Shown here: one piece after another, positions 8,038 through 17,832 of the stretch
Layout of the letters: the number at the start of each line of letters is the position of its first letter
Numbering within the stretch: position 1 is the stretch's first letter
NCBI GenBank assembly: GCA_964522105.1
Contig: CAZFVA010000023.1
Location: 1-49,503, forward strand
Direction of reading: 5' to 3'
DNA from: JAGOFO01 sp964522105
Lineage (GTDB): Bacteria > Myxococcota_A > UBA9042 > DTJE01
DNA: 49,503 nt
The notes under the pieces: generated by a model
Database searches by the model: none
What the model was told of the DNA's origin: nothing
Seen by the model: only the letters and a program-made list of their open reading frames with translations
Translations under genes and position numbers: made by a program

Positions 8038-9219
8038 ATGAAGAAAATTCATTTTCTGGTTTTCATACTGGCTCTGGTATGGGCGGCACCTGCGTCCGCG
8101 TACAAACTTGAAACGTCCGAGCATACCTTTTTGAACATCAACTTCCTGTTGCAGTTCCAGGGACAGTTGATCGAAAAGGGTGCTCCCGACAAGACGTCAT
8201 GGGGTAAAGACGCATTTGCCCGTCGCGCCAGACTGATCCTCAGCGGCAGCATCATGAAGAACATCTCTTTCTTCTTTGACACCGACATGCCGAACTGGGG
8301 AAAAGGAAACGACTGGAGCACACCGGCGTTTATCATCCAGGACGCCTTCATGACGTTCAAGATCGTCGATCAGTTTATGATCGATGCCGGCATAATCATT
8401 CCACCGTTCAGCCGACATGGCTATCAGAGTGCAGTCTCAACCCTGGGCCTGGACTACCATTCGGGCGTCATCAAATACCCGGAAGGCAGCAACAACGTCT
8501 GGCGTGACGCCGGTGCCCAGTTGCGCGGCTACATTTTCGACAGCCGTTTTCAATACAGACTTGCTGTGCTGAACGGCTCGAAAAACGACGCACTGCAGAA
8601 GGACGTAAACAAAGCCGCTGTGGTACTGAGCAATCCGAAAGACTACCCCCGCGTAACCGCCCATGTGCGCTACAACATTCTTGGCAAAGAAACTGATCCT
8701 TTCGCCAAAGGCATCTACTTTGCTGACAAGGCGATCGTTTCGCTTGGTGCCAGCTTTGATTACCAGCAGGATGCGGGCCTTCATCGCGCTGCTACGTTCA
8801 TCAAAGATGCGTCTGGAAATGATACGGCCAAAGTCGACATGGCAGGCGAACTTGCCAATTACATGGCGGTTTCGGCCGACGTGTTCGCCGAAGTCCCCTT
8901 CCTTGGTGGCGACCACGAAATGATCATGCAGGCCAGCTATTACAAGTACTGGCACGGACTTGCGTCCAAATTCTCGGGCCACGGCGTATTCGGCGAAATC
9001 GGATACCGGTACAAGGCTTTCTCGCCGGTGTTCGGATTTGACTACTTCAACAGCGACCTGGCCAAACAGGACCTGATGGTAATCCACGCCGGGGCCGTGT
9101 ACTGGATCATGAAGCACAACGTCAACCTCAAGTTTGATGCAGCCATTAAAAAGGACGGCGACCTGTCGGTGGCGCCTTTTGTTACGACAATGACGCTGCA
9201 GGCCCAGATTTACTTCTAG
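8038..9219 (+). CDS. Outer-membrane porin, phosphate-selective O/P-like
   Basis: 393 residues from the ATG at 8038, which has GGAGG six bases upstream. A Sec signal peptide (hydrophobic core 6-16, cleavage after ASA near residue 20) is followed by alternating polar/aromatic beta-strand sequence ending in a terminal phenylalanine (LQAQIYF), the mark of an outer-membrane beta-barrel. Segments such as RRARLILSGSIMKNISFFFDTDMP and IQDAFMTFK are typical of OprO/OprP-like porins. It follows the symporter by 25 bases and so may supply its substrate across the outer membrane. Ion or acid selectivity cannot be read from sequence. Confidence 0.8.
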   Translation: MKKIHFLVFILALVWAAPASAYKLETSEHTFLNINFLLQFQGQLIEKGAPDKTSWGKDAFARRARLILSGSIMKNISFFFDTDMPNWGKGNDWSTPAFIIQDAFMTFKIVDQFMIDAGIIIPPFSRHGYQSAVSTLGLDYHSGVIKYPEGSNNVWRDAGAQLRGYIFDSRFQYRLAVLNGSKNDALQKDVNKAAVVLSNPKDYPRVTAHVRYNILGKETDPFAKGIYFADKAIVSLGASFDYQQDAGLHRAATFIKDASGNDTAKVDMAGELANYMAVSADVFAEVPFLGGDHEMIMQASYYKYWHGLASKFSGHGVFGEIGYRYKAFSPVFGFDYFNSDLAKQDLMVIHAGAVYWIMKHNVNLKFDAAIKKDGDLSVAPFVTTMTLQAQIYF

Positions 9220-9311
9220 TCCGAACCAATGAAATTCCGGACAACTCTGATATCATAAATGGGTATTATCATTCCGGGATGCAGGACTGGCCTTAGTTGG
9301 AGTCTTAAATC

Positions 9312-11786
9312 TTGAACCAGGCAAAACCCGCGGTTCGCAATCACTGGAAAAGTATATTTCTGAAAATCCTTTCGCCCGTCATCCTGGCGATCCTGCTTTT
9401 CAACGTCTTGATTTTCGCCATCATCATTCCCGAGATGAAGGAAAACATCATTGAAAAGAAGAAGGAGATGCTGAAGGAGTTAACGCAGGCGGAACTCAGT
9501 GAAATCAGCAACTTATACCAGCAGGAAAAAAGCGGAAAGCTTGACCGCCAGACGGCACAGGAAATGGCACTTTCCCGCCTGAAGACGATCCGTTACGGTG
9601 ATGAAAACAAAGACTACTTCTGGGTGTCCGACAGACAACCGAAGATGATTATGCATCCGTACCTGCCAAATCTGGACGGTCAGGACCTTTCCAACTACAA
9701 GGACCCACGAGGCAAAAGGCTTTTTGTCGAATTCGCGAATGTAGTCAAGGAAAAGGGCGAAGGGCGCGTTGACTACCTGTGGCAGTGGAAAGATGACCCG
9801 AAAAAGATTGTGCCGAAGGTTTCGTTCGTGAAATGGTTTGAACCGTGGGACTGGATCGTCGGAACAGGTATCTACATCGAAGACGTCCAGACTGAAGTCG
9901 ACAGGATGACAAGAAAGGTCATCAACATATCTCTCGGAATTTCCTTCCTTGTCGCCCTGCTGCTGCTTTACATGACCAGGATTTCGCTGACTATCAATCG
10001 GCAACGGTCGCGTGCGCAGGCCGCTTTGCGCGAGTCCGAAGAAAAGTACAGGACGCTGATTGAATCCCACACCGAAGGAATCCTGCTGGCCGTTGACGGG
10101 CGTCCCGTTTACAGCAACAAGGCGCTTCTGGAGCTGCTGGACTATTCGTCAGCCGAATTCAATCAACTTACGCTTGAAGACATCATCCTCAGCGAGACGC
10201 GCCTGAAGAATAAGGAAGGCGATTTCATTGAAGTAACCATGTCGCAGACCCCTGTCGTAATTGGTGGCCGCGATGGCAGCCTGATCTCGATCAAGGACCT
10301 GTCCACCACTCGAAAGACCCCGGAAGCATTAGTTAAACTACTTTCCGAGCTGCATGCGTCATTGCTTATGTCGAACACGTCTATCAGATCGACAGAAATA
10401 AAGCTGGTCGAATGCGGGCTTGACACGTCAATTCAGCAGGCTGCATGGATGATGTGTCAGAAAGACGTCGGTGCGATTATTGTCAAATCACATTCAGGTG
10501 AACCGATAGGCATCGTTACAGACAGGGACCTCAGGAACAGGGTCATGGTACCGCTGAATGCGCCATCGGGAAGTGTTGCGACGATCATGAGCTCGCCGCT
10601 TATGAAGATTGATGAAAACGCCCTGATGTTCGAAGCTGCACTGCTTATGCAGGAAAAGCACATCAAACACCTGGTCGTTACCGGTGAAGGCAACAGAACC
10701 GTCGGAGTGCTGGCGTTAAATGACGTTATCCAGGCCCAGCGCCACCCCGCATCAATTCTGCTGAAGAACATCGAAGGCGCGAATTCGGTCGACGAGCTTC
10801 AGGGCGTCAGGGACAATGTCAACGGACTTATCTCGGCCCTGCTGGAAAACGGCGCCCGCGTGGACAGCGCCGGCAGAATCCTGTCGACCATGACGGACGC
10901 GACCATCTGCCGCGTCATCGAACTGGGCTTTGCGCAACTGGGACCGGCCCCGACTCCATTCGCCTTTATAGTTCTGGGCAGTGTGGCGCGTAAAGAACAG
11001 ACACTGACAACCGACCAGGATAACGGGATCATCTTTTCGCCAACAGATGCTGTAAGCGAAAGTGAAGCGTTCGACTATTTCATCAGGCTCGGTCAGTTTA
11101 TATGCGACGAACTCGATCGCATCGGGTTTGATAAGTGCAAAGGCAACGTGATGGCCAGCAACCCGAAATGGTGCCGCCCGCTGGCGCAGTGGGAACAGTA
11201 TTTTTCGGATTGCATAAGCTCGCAGACACCCCAGGATCTGCTTGATTTCAATGTCTTTTTCGATTTCAGATACGTCTACGGCGACAGGATGCTTTTAAGC
11301 AGTCTGCGAAAGCATATACAGACGGTCAGCACCGACCAGACTGCCTTTTTCTTCAATCTGGCGGAACACACCCTTCAATTCAAGCCGCCGATAGGCTTTT
11401 TCGGCAATCTGCAGCTTGAATCGTCTGAACAGCACAGGCCCGCATTCAACATCAAGTCTGCCATCACCCCGATAGTCAACTTCGCCAGAATTTATGCGTT
11501 AAAAAACCACATTGACGAATGCAACACGCTGGAAAGACTGGCCCGCCTCCAGGGGCTCGGGGTGATCCAGAAAAGCAGCTACAATGAAATCGTTCAGGGG
11601 TATTCGTTCCTGATGCAGATCAGGCTTATGAACCAGGCGACCAAGCTTACAGCAGGACAAGCTCCGAATAATTTCGTGGACTTGAAGAACCTTACCCAGC
11701 TTGAGTTATCCACGATCAAGCGGATATTTGCCGACATCATGGTCTTTCAGGCCAAGCTTAGAAACGATTTTGCCAGAACGGCCTAG
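9312..11786 (+). CDS. Membrane sensor: Cache - PAS - CBS pair - DUF294 nucleotidyltransferase-like
   Basis: 824 residues from a TTG with TTGGAG nine bases upstream. Transmembrane helices at about 16-40 and 204-222 flank a periplasmic single Cache domain (YFWVSD, MIMHPYLP, WDWIVGTGIY), which in its family binds small ligands such as acetate. A PAS domain (about 240-330), two CBS repeats (about 365-480, with GIVTDRDLRNRV) and a nucleotidyltransferase-like DUF294 region follow, the last with LGSVARKEQTLTTDQD at 555-570. CBS-DUF294 proteins are often encoded beside actP genes. The added Cache-PAS front end suggests direct sensing of the imported compound. No kinase domain is present, so the output is unknown. 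The phosphoesterase gene starts nine bases after its stop. Confidence 0.85.
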   Translation: MNQAKPAVRNHWKSIFLKILSPVILAILLFNVLIFAIIIPEMKENIIEKKKEMLKELTQAELSEISNLYQQEKSGKLDRQTAQEMALSRLKTIRYGDENKDYFWVSDRQPKMIMHPYLPNLDGQDLSNYKDPRGKRLFVEFANVVKEKGEGRVDYLWQWKDDPKKIVPKVSFVKWFEPWDWIVGTGIYIEDVQTEVDRMTRKVINISLGISFLVALLLLYMTRISLTINRQRSRAQAALRESEEKYRTLIESHTEGILLAVDGRPVYSNKALLELLDYSSAEFNQLTLEDIILSETRLKNKEGDFIEVTMSQTPVVIGGRDGSLISIKDLSTTRKTPEALVKLLSELHASLLMSNTSIRSTEIKLVECGLDTSIQQAAWMMCQKDVGAIIVKSHSGEPIGIVTDRDLRNRVMVPLNAPSGSVATIMSSPLMKIDENALMFEAALLMQEKHIKHLVVTGEGNRTVGVLALNDVIQAQRHPASILLKNIEGANSVDELQGVRDNVNGLISALLENGARVDSAGRILSTMTDATICRVIELGFAQLGPAPTPFAFIVLGSVARKEQTLTTDQDNGIIFSPTDAVSESEAFDYFIRLGQFICDELDRIGFDKCKGNVMASNPKWCRPLAQWEQYFSDCISSQTPQDLLDFNVFFDFRYVYGDRMLLSSLRKHIQTVSTDQTAFFFNLAEHTLQFKPPIGFFGNLQLESSEQHRPAFNIKSAITPIVNFARIYALKNHIDECNTLERLARLQGLGVIQKSSYNEIVQGYSFLMQIRLMNQATKLTAGQAPNNFVDLKNLTQLELSTIKRIFADIMVFQAKLRNDFARTA

Positions 11787-11795
11787 GAGATTGCG

Positions 11796-12560
11796 ATGCG
11801 GGTCCTGATACTGGGCGACGTACACGGGGAAATATTCGGACTTCATGAAATAGTCATGTGGGCCAGGGCCGAACTTCGAATTGGCGCAGTCATACAGGTC
11901 GGCGACTTCGGATTTTTCAGCTATATCATAGCAGCGGCTAAGAAGGCCGGGCTTTGCTTCCCGGTGCCGGTCTATGCCGTCGATGGAAATCACGAGGATC
12001 ACAAATGGCTGGCGCAGAGTACCGCAGACGATTCGGTTCTGAAATGGCGCAAGGAAATGAACCTGTATTACATGCCACGGCCATCTATTCTGAAGCTTAA
12101 CGGGTCAAAAATTGGTTTTCTGGGCGGCGCACTGCACGTGGACCGGCCGCAGAACTTTGACGCTGCAAGCGGCACATCCAACTTCATCCGCAAGGAAGAA
12201 CGAGTCGAAGCGACAAGGCTTTTTAACAAAGAAAAACCTGAGCTTATCGTTACGCACACGTGCCCGACCGGTATCGGCATCGGCATTCAGGGCGACCCGA
12301 TGTTCATACCAGGAATCCAGACCTACATCATTGCGGCTGGTTACGATCCCGGCGTCAATGGCGACTGCGGCGACTCGGAACTGACGTTGCTATGGAAGTC
12401 CCTGAACTATGAACCACGCGCCTGGACGTTCGGCCACTTTCATGCCGATCATGAAAAGAAGATTAACAACACCGACTTCGTATGCATTGGCTCGATGAAC
12501 CTGGACTTCATCGCGATATGGGACACCGACGAAAAACGACTTCTGGTTTTGAAAAGATAG
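11796..12560 (+). CDS. Calcineurin-like metallophosphoesterase
   Basis: 254 residues with all metal-binding motifs of the family: DVHG (8-11), GDFG (36-39), GNHED (64-68), a THTC histidine and GHFHADH near the C-terminus. Such enzymes cleave phosphomono- or diesters, including nucleotides and cyclic dinucleotides, in the cytoplasm; no signal peptide is seen. The gene is nine bases after the Cache-CBS-DUF294 sensor gene, with TAGGAGA as ribosome site, so the two are very probably one transcript. That link suggests that the phosphoesterase may act on a product or ligand of the nucleotidyltransferase-like protein, but this is inference. It ends 50 bases from the convergent kinase gene; I see no clear terminator between them. 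Confidence 0.85.
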   Translation: MRVLILGDVHGEIFGLHEIVMWARAELRIGAVIQVGDFGFFSYIIAAAKKAGLCFPVPVYAVDGNHEDHKWLAQSTADDSVLKWRKEMNLYYMPRPSILKLNGSKIGFLGGALHVDRPQNFDAASGTSNFIRKEERVEATRLFNKEKPELIVTHTCPTGIGIGIQGDPMFIPGIQTYIIAAGYDPGVNGDCGDSELTLLWKSLNYEPRAWTFGHFHADHEKKINNTDFVCIGSMNLDFIAIWDTDEKRLLVLKR

Positions 12561-12610
12561 CTACGGTCCGATTCCACGAAGCTTTTACAACAAATCTGAC
12601 GACACCGGAA

Positions 12611-14731
12611 TTACCTTTTCCCGTCCAGCACTTCGCGCAGCTTACTCGCAAGTTCCTGCGGATGGTATGGCTTGCTGATGAAATTCAAACCTTCTTCCAG
12701 AATCCCCCGGTGCACAATCGTGTCCTCGGTATATCCCGACGTATAAAGAACCTTCATTTCAGGGCAGGTAACAGCCAGACGCTCTGCCAGTTCACGGCCA
12801 TCAATCCCGGGCATCACTATGTCCGTAAAAAGCAGATCGATGCCTTCTTTATGACTTTTGGCCAGTTCACAGGCATCAGCGCCATTCCTGGTGACCAACA
12901 CACGATACCCAAGCCTTTTCAGTATTATGGCGGCAAGCTCGCGAACAATATCTTCATCTTCCACCAGCAGCACAGTCTCGTCGCCACCCTCGACAGCCGC
13001 AGCCGAATTCTTGATTTCACGTTTAGCAACTTGTTCTGTGACTCTGGGCAGATAGATCCTGAAGGTGGTTCCCCGACCTTCGTCTGAATCAATCTCAATG
13101 ATGCCATCAGCCTGCTTCACGATGCCATAAATGGTTGCCAGGCCAAGACCGGTGCCACGGCCGATTTCCTTGGTAGTGAAGAAAGGCTCAAACAGATGTT
13201 CCTTCACCTCTGCGCTCATTCCATGACCATTGTCACAGACAGACAGCATAACGTACGGACCGGGATTCGAGCACCCATGAAGATCACAATAATCCTTGTC
13301 CAGTTCAACATTGGCGGTTTCAATCACCACCTTTCCACCACCGGGCAAAGCATCCCTGGCATTCAAAGTAAGATTAACCAGAATCTGTTCAAATTGACCC
13401 GGATCGATCTTTACCGCACCCAGCCCTTCACCAGGAATTGTTATGAATTCAATATCTTCGCCTATCAATCGCACCAACATCTTTCGCATCACGGACAAGG
13501 TGTCGTTCAGATTAATAACCCTCGGCTCGATAATCTGTTTACGCGAAAACGCAAGCAACTGTCTGGTCAGGGCCGCTGCACTTTCGGCCGCCCTGTTGAC
13601 CTCGGTAAGTGTACCCACAAGCGGATCATCAGGATTCATATGCATCAGAATCAGGGAAATATTTCCGATAATCCCGGTCAACAGATTGTTGAAGTCGTGG
13701 GCAACGCCCCCGGCAAGCCGCCCGACCGCCTCCATCTTCATCGCCTGCTGAAGCTGATCAGTAAGGAGTTGTTTATCTTCTTCAGCCTTTCGACGGTCAG
13801 TAATATCCATGATACTGATGATCAATTTGCGCTGACCGGATTGCTCGGTGAAATCACTCATGTACTTTTCGGCCAGTCGTTTTTCGCCTGATGCCGTCAT
13901 GAAGCTGAACACGTAGTGATGCTCGTAATCCAGGCCCGTCAGAAACTTCTGGAAATTTTCGACAACAAACCCCTGTGATTCCGGGGCTATCAAGTCAACG
14001 AATGACCCTGCATTGTATATTTGTTCTAACGGAAAGCCGCTGATCGCGACCATTTTTTCATTGCCCCAGACAATTTTCCCTGCCTCATCGACAATACAGA
14101 TGGCGTTGTGCGTGTGCTCGGTAATGGCACGATAGCGTTCCTCGCTGACCTTCAGCGCCAGTTCAGCAAGCTTGGAATCTGTGATGTCGCTGATTACGAC
14201 ACGCGCGGCCGGCATACCTTCATGATGGGCTGCAGTCGCTTCCATGCGCACCCATAATTCAGTGCCATCCTTTTTTTTCATCCTCAGATCACAGGTCTGC
14301 CTTTCAAGCATCTGAAATAACCGGTTCATTTTGGACTGGAAAATCATCAAATCATAATGCGGGAAAAAGCGGAATATCGACTGCATATGCAAGCGGCTGC
14401 GGGCATAACCAAGCATGGTGGCAAAGGCAAGGTTGGCCTCAAGCACATAACCCTGCTCGTTCAGGACGCAGTATCCAACCGGAGCCAGATCGTAAAGTTC
14501 AAAATACTGCGTGCGCGCAACGTCCAGTTCAGCCTGGGTACGCCGCAACTCCTCGTTCTGCAGCTCCAGTTCAATCTGATGTACGGTTAATTCATGAAAC
14601 ATCGTCCTGATTTCATCAGGCGACAGGCCTTCAACGTCGGCAGGCAGCGGGGACTCAACTTTCCGAAAAATGTCTTCGGCCTGTTTTCGAAGTTCAACGA
14701 TTTCTGCAGGCAACTTATCTGCGCTTTTCAT
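12611..14731 (-). CDS. PAS-PAS hybrid histidine kinase with C-terminal receiver
   Basis: 706 residues from the ATG at 14731, which has AGGGGGG just upstream. An N-terminal coiled region (TVHQIELELQNEELRRTQAEL) of the PAS-kinase type leads into two PAS domains (about 90-200 and 205-320), then a phosphoacceptor box VAHDFNNLLTGIIGN, an ATP-binding domain with NLTLNARDAL, DNGHGM, EPFFTTK and GTGLGL, and a receiver with the acceptor Asp in LLFTDIVMPG. It has no membrane segment, so it is cytoplasmic. The preceding CheB-CheR-PAS gene ends 17 bases upstream. In many genomes CheB-CheR-PAS and a kinase of this type are one polypeptide, so the two proteins probably work as a pair. Confidence 0.9.
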   Translation of the reverse strand: MKSADKLPAEIVELRKQAEDIFRKVESPLPADVEGLSPDEIRTMFHELTVHQIELELQNEELRRTQAELDVARTQYFELYDLAPVGYCVLNEQGYVLEANLAFATMLGYARSRLHMQSIFRFFPHYDLMIFQSKMNRLFQMLERQTCDLRMKKKDGTELWVRMEATAAHHEGMPAARVVISDITDSKLAELALKVSEERYRAITEHTHNAICIVDEAGKIVWGNEKMVAISGFPLEQIYNAGSFVDLIAPESQGFVVENFQKFLTGLDYEHHYVFSFMTASGEKRLAEKYMSDFTEQSGQRKLIISIMDITDRRKAEEDKQLLTDQLQQAMKMEAVGRLAGGVAHDFNNLLTGIIGNISLILMHMNPDDPLVGTLTEVNRAAESAAALTRQLLAFSRKQIIEPRVINLNDTLSVMRKMLVRLIGEDIEFITIPGEGLGAVKIDPGQFEQILVNLTLNARDALPGGGKVVIETANVELDKDYCDLHGCSNPGPYVMLSVCDNGHGMSAEVKEHLFEPFFTTKEIGRGTGLGLATIYGIVKQADGIIEIDSDEGRGTTFRIYLPRVTEQVAKREIKNSAAAVEGGDETVLLVEDEDIVRELAAIILKRLGYRVLVTRNGADACELAKSHKEGIDLLFTDIVMPGIDGRELAERLAVTCPEMKVLYTSGYTEDTIVHRGILEEGLNFISKPYHPQELASKLREVLDGKR

Positions 14732-14748
14732 CGTGCCCCCCTGGTCCG

Positions 14749-17700
14749 TCAATTCATTGGATTTTCAGCCCGTTCGGTCGTCGCAACTGCGTACATGTGT
14801 CCGGCCTCATTCTGCAGAGCGGTCGAAGTTATCCATACGTCCCGGATCGTTCCGTCCTTTGCAATCCGCATGGTTCGATGCGGCTGCAGAATCTGGGACT
14901 TGCTGAGCTTATGTATGATTTGCAACGCCTCTTCCCGCTGGTCTTCCGGGATCAGGTCGCGCACGTTCATTTTCAACGCTTCTGACTCACTCCAGCCATA
15001 AAGCCTTACGGCGGACTGGTTCCAGGCCAGAATACGCCCATCAAGACCCTGTACCAGTATTGCATCAGACGCATCGCGCAGAACTACAGCCAGACGGCCA
15101 AGCTCTTTAAATCTAAGCATCTCTGCTTCAATCTGCTTTCTTTCTGCAATATCCATGAATGTGATTACGGCACCTTCAATCTTGTTTTCAAGCGTGCGAT
15201 AAGGCTGAATACGCATCTGGTACCAATGGCCCTCTTTCGTCTGAACTTCCAGATCTTTGGGAATAAGCGTGTCAAGCACAACCTGTACATCAGCGGAAAG
15301 ACTTTCATAACCGATCAAGTTTGACACGATATGACTGACTGGCCGCCCGACATCACTCAAGATCAGATTGATGATTTTTGTCGCGCTCGGGGTAAAGCGA
15401 AGGATGTGCAGAAAAAGGTCAACAAAGACAATCGCTATGCCGGTACCGGCCAGCAGATTGTTCATATCATTATTGGCACACGACAGATCAACAACCTTGA
15501 TCTGAAGTTCAGAATTGATTGTCGCAAGCTCCTCGTTGACCGACTGCAGTTCTTCTTTGGACGTCTCGAGTTCCTCGTTTGTCGACTGCAACTCTTCATT
15601 TACAGACTGCATTTCCTCGTTCGACGATTTCAACTCTTCGTTGGATGACTCGAGCTCTTCCTGCGTTATCTGAAGGTACTCGTCCTTGATCATCAGTTCC
15701 TTTTTCAACTCTATGATCCGCGAATCGACATCAATATCGGTTGAACCTGGACCCGCACCTGAATAATTAGAATCCAGCAACACATGTTCTGGATCAGACA
15801 ACAGAACTTCTTCAAGAATTACCAGGTACAAAGGCTCTGTAACTTCGGCTGTCGATCCGGTCAACACCGGACGAATAGTCAGATTCACAAGCGTAAAGTG
15901 CCCATTTGTCTTAACCGACAGACCGGGACTGCGAACAATCTTTTTCGTCGTAACCGCATCATGGAGGGCCGTCGTCAGTTTCAGCCGCAACCCTTCGCGT
16001 GCCATTTTCAGGATATTGTTTATACCGGCTTCACCAGGTGCCGGTTCAAGATACATACCTGTACGGCCATAAAGGTAAAGAATGTCACCTTTGCTGTCTG
16101 TCAACGCGCACGCGGGGGCGACCTGCTGCAGCAGCGCATGTTCGGTCAATTCACGCAGCGACCGCTTAACAGGCATCTGCTGTTTTTCAACAACGGTGGC
16201 AACCGAAGGCCCTTGCGCCAGGCTCATGGGAAAGAAACGCCCAATCGCCACACGCGGTGTTCCATGAAAATCATCCTTACGTTGATAAAGTTTGGCCTTG
16301 CGGTCTATTACGGCAAAAAGATCCACAAAATCGCCTACAGTCTCGGACGTACCAAGGAATAGGAAGCCCTGCGGGTTCAACGCATAGTGGAATAAAGGGA
16401 GTAGCTTCTTCTGCAGTTCCGACCCCATGTAAATTAAAAGATTACGGCAACTGATGATGTCAAGTTTGGAAAAAGGAGGATCCCTTGTCACATTCTGGTC
16501 GGAAAAAACGACCATGTCGCGGATACTTTTATGAATACGATATGCACTGCCGTCGGCCACAAGCGTAAAATAGCGCGCAAGTCTATCCGGCGATACATCA
16601 GCGCTGATGCTTGAAGGATAAAGGCCTATTCTGGCTGCGGCTATTGCGTGACTGTCAATATCAGTGGCGAATATCTGCACCTTGAAATTGTGTTTCAACG
16701 CTTCCTGACGCTCGGCAAGCATAATGGCAATCGAATATGCCTCCTCGCCTGTGGAGCATCCAGTTGACCAGACTCGAATCACATCGCCCGGTGCCTTGCT
16801 GACAAACAGCCTGGAAACAACCTGTTCTTGAAGCACTTTGAACGCATCGGGATCTCGGAAGAAATTAGTCACCCCAATCAGAAAGTCACGAAACAATTCA
16901 GACACTTCAACCGGCGCCTGCTGAAGAAACTTGACATACTTTTCCATAGTTTCGATCTGGTTGACTGCCATACGTCGCTCAATGCGCCGCTGAATCGTGC
17001 TGATCTTGTACTGGGAAAAGTCATGACCGGTCTGGGCACGCAACAGAACAAATATCTTGCTTAGAAGGATTCCGGCCTTGGAAGCCTTAAGCAACGAAAT
17101 CGGTGCATTACCACCGAATGCGTGATTGACGTACTGAATCAACCGGGCAGGCATTTCGGCCGGCGACAACTCATAATCGACAAGACCGGTGTTCATGGCG
17201 CTGCGGGGCATGCCGTCGTACTCGGCAGATGCAATACTCTGGGCCATGGCCATGCCGCCCTCGCCCTTGATAGCGCGAATACCGAGTGTGCCGTCACCGC
17301 CGGTCCCGGAAAGAACTATAGCGATGGCACGATCGCCCAGGTCCCTGGCCAGCGAACGAAAGAAAAAGTCAATCGGCAGACGCTGGCCACGCGGCAGGGA
17401 AGGCTCGAACAGTTGCAGCATACCGTTGATAAAAGCCATGTCGCGGTTGGGCGGGATGATATAGGTACAATTTGGTTCCACAACCATCCCGTCTTCGACT
17501 TCAAAAACCTGCATGCGCGTATAGCGCCGAACCAGGTCAGTCAGAATGCTTTTGTGGTCAGGGGCCAGGTGCTGAACAAGAACAAAAGCCATGCCTGGAT
17601 CGGCATCAGGCGGCATACCGGAAAAAAACGCCTCGAATGCGGCCAGGCCACCGGCCGAAGCCCCGATACCGACTATTGGAAATCCGGTGGCTATAAGCTC

Positions 17701-17769
17701 ACCAACGTCGTGTGCGTCAGCAGCTTTCACTTCCGGTTCAGGTGATTTGGCGGGCTTTTTTCCGGGCAT
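14749..17769 (-). CDS. CheB-CheR fusion with coiled coil and PAS domains
   Basis: 1006 residues. A CheB methylesterase domain (about 30-215) has the catalytic Ser in IGASAGGL, His in VQHL and Asp in SGTGGDGT, with no receiver in front of it. A CheR methyltransferase (about 230-490) has the SAM motif STGCSTGEEAYS and CRNLLIYM. A long coiled coil follows, built of repeated EELQSxNEEL heptads (about 690-760), then two PAS domains to the end. The family methylates and demethylates glutamates in receptors or acts as a sensory scaffold. There is no histidine kinase domain; the next gene supplies it. The start has CCAGGA eight bases upstream. The gene lies 63 bases after the REC-HD-GYP gene. Confidence 0.9.
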   Translation of the reverse strand: MPGKKPAKSPEPEVKAADAHDVGELIATGFPIVGIGASAGGLAAFEAFFSGMPPDADPGMAFVLVQHLAPDHKSILTDLVRRYTRMQVFEVEDGMVVEPNCTYIIPPNRDMAFINGMLQLFEPSLPRGQRLPIDFFFRSLARDLGDRAIAIVLSGTGGDGTLGIRAIKGEGGMAMAQSIASAEYDGMPRSAMNTGLVDYELSPAEMPARLIQYVNHAFGGNAPISLLKASKAGILLSKIFVLLRAQTGHDFSQYKISTIQRRIERRMAVNQIETMEKYVKFLQQAPVEVSELFRDFLIGVTNFFRDPDAFKVLQEQVVSRLFVSKAPGDVIRVWSTGCSTGEEAYSIAIMLAERQEALKHNFKVQIFATDIDSHAIAAARIGLYPSSISADVSPDRLARYFTLVADGSAYRIHKSIRDMVVFSDQNVTRDPPFSKLDIISCRNLLIYMGSELQKKLLPLFHYALNPQGFLFLGTSETVGDFVDLFAVIDRKAKLYQRKDDFHGTPRVAIGRFFPMSLAQGPSVATVVEKQQMPVKRSLRELTEHALLQQVAPACALTDSKGDILYLYGRTGMYLEPAPGEAGINNILKMAREGLRLKLTTALHDAVTTKKIVRSPGLSVKTNGHFTLVNLTIRPVLTGSTAEVTEPLYLVILEEVLLSDPEHVLLDSNYSGAGPGSTDIDVDSRIIELKKELMIKDEYLQITQEELESSNEELKSSNEEMQSVNEELQSTNEELETSKEELQSVNEELATINSELQIKVVDLSCANNDMNNLLAGTGIAIVFVDLFLHILRFTPSATKIINLILSDVGRPVSHIVSNLIGYESLSADVQVVLDTLIPKDLEVQTKEGHWYQMRIQPYRTLENKIEGAVITFMDIAERKQIEAEMLRFKELGRLAVVLRDASDAILVQGLDGRILAWNQSAVRLYGWSESEALKMNVRDLIPEDQREEALQIIHKLSKSQILQPHRTMRIAKDGTIRDVWITSTALQNEAGHMYAVATTERAENPMN

Positions 17770-17832
17770 GGCAGTGTCCTGGGATAATGATCAAAGCCAT
17801 TGTAACAGCCTGTAAACCTTGTGTCTATTTAT

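Noticed and set aside
12561..12610. Intrinsic terminator between the convergent phosphoesterase and kinase genes
   Set aside because: No GC-rich stem followed by a T-run is visible on either strand.
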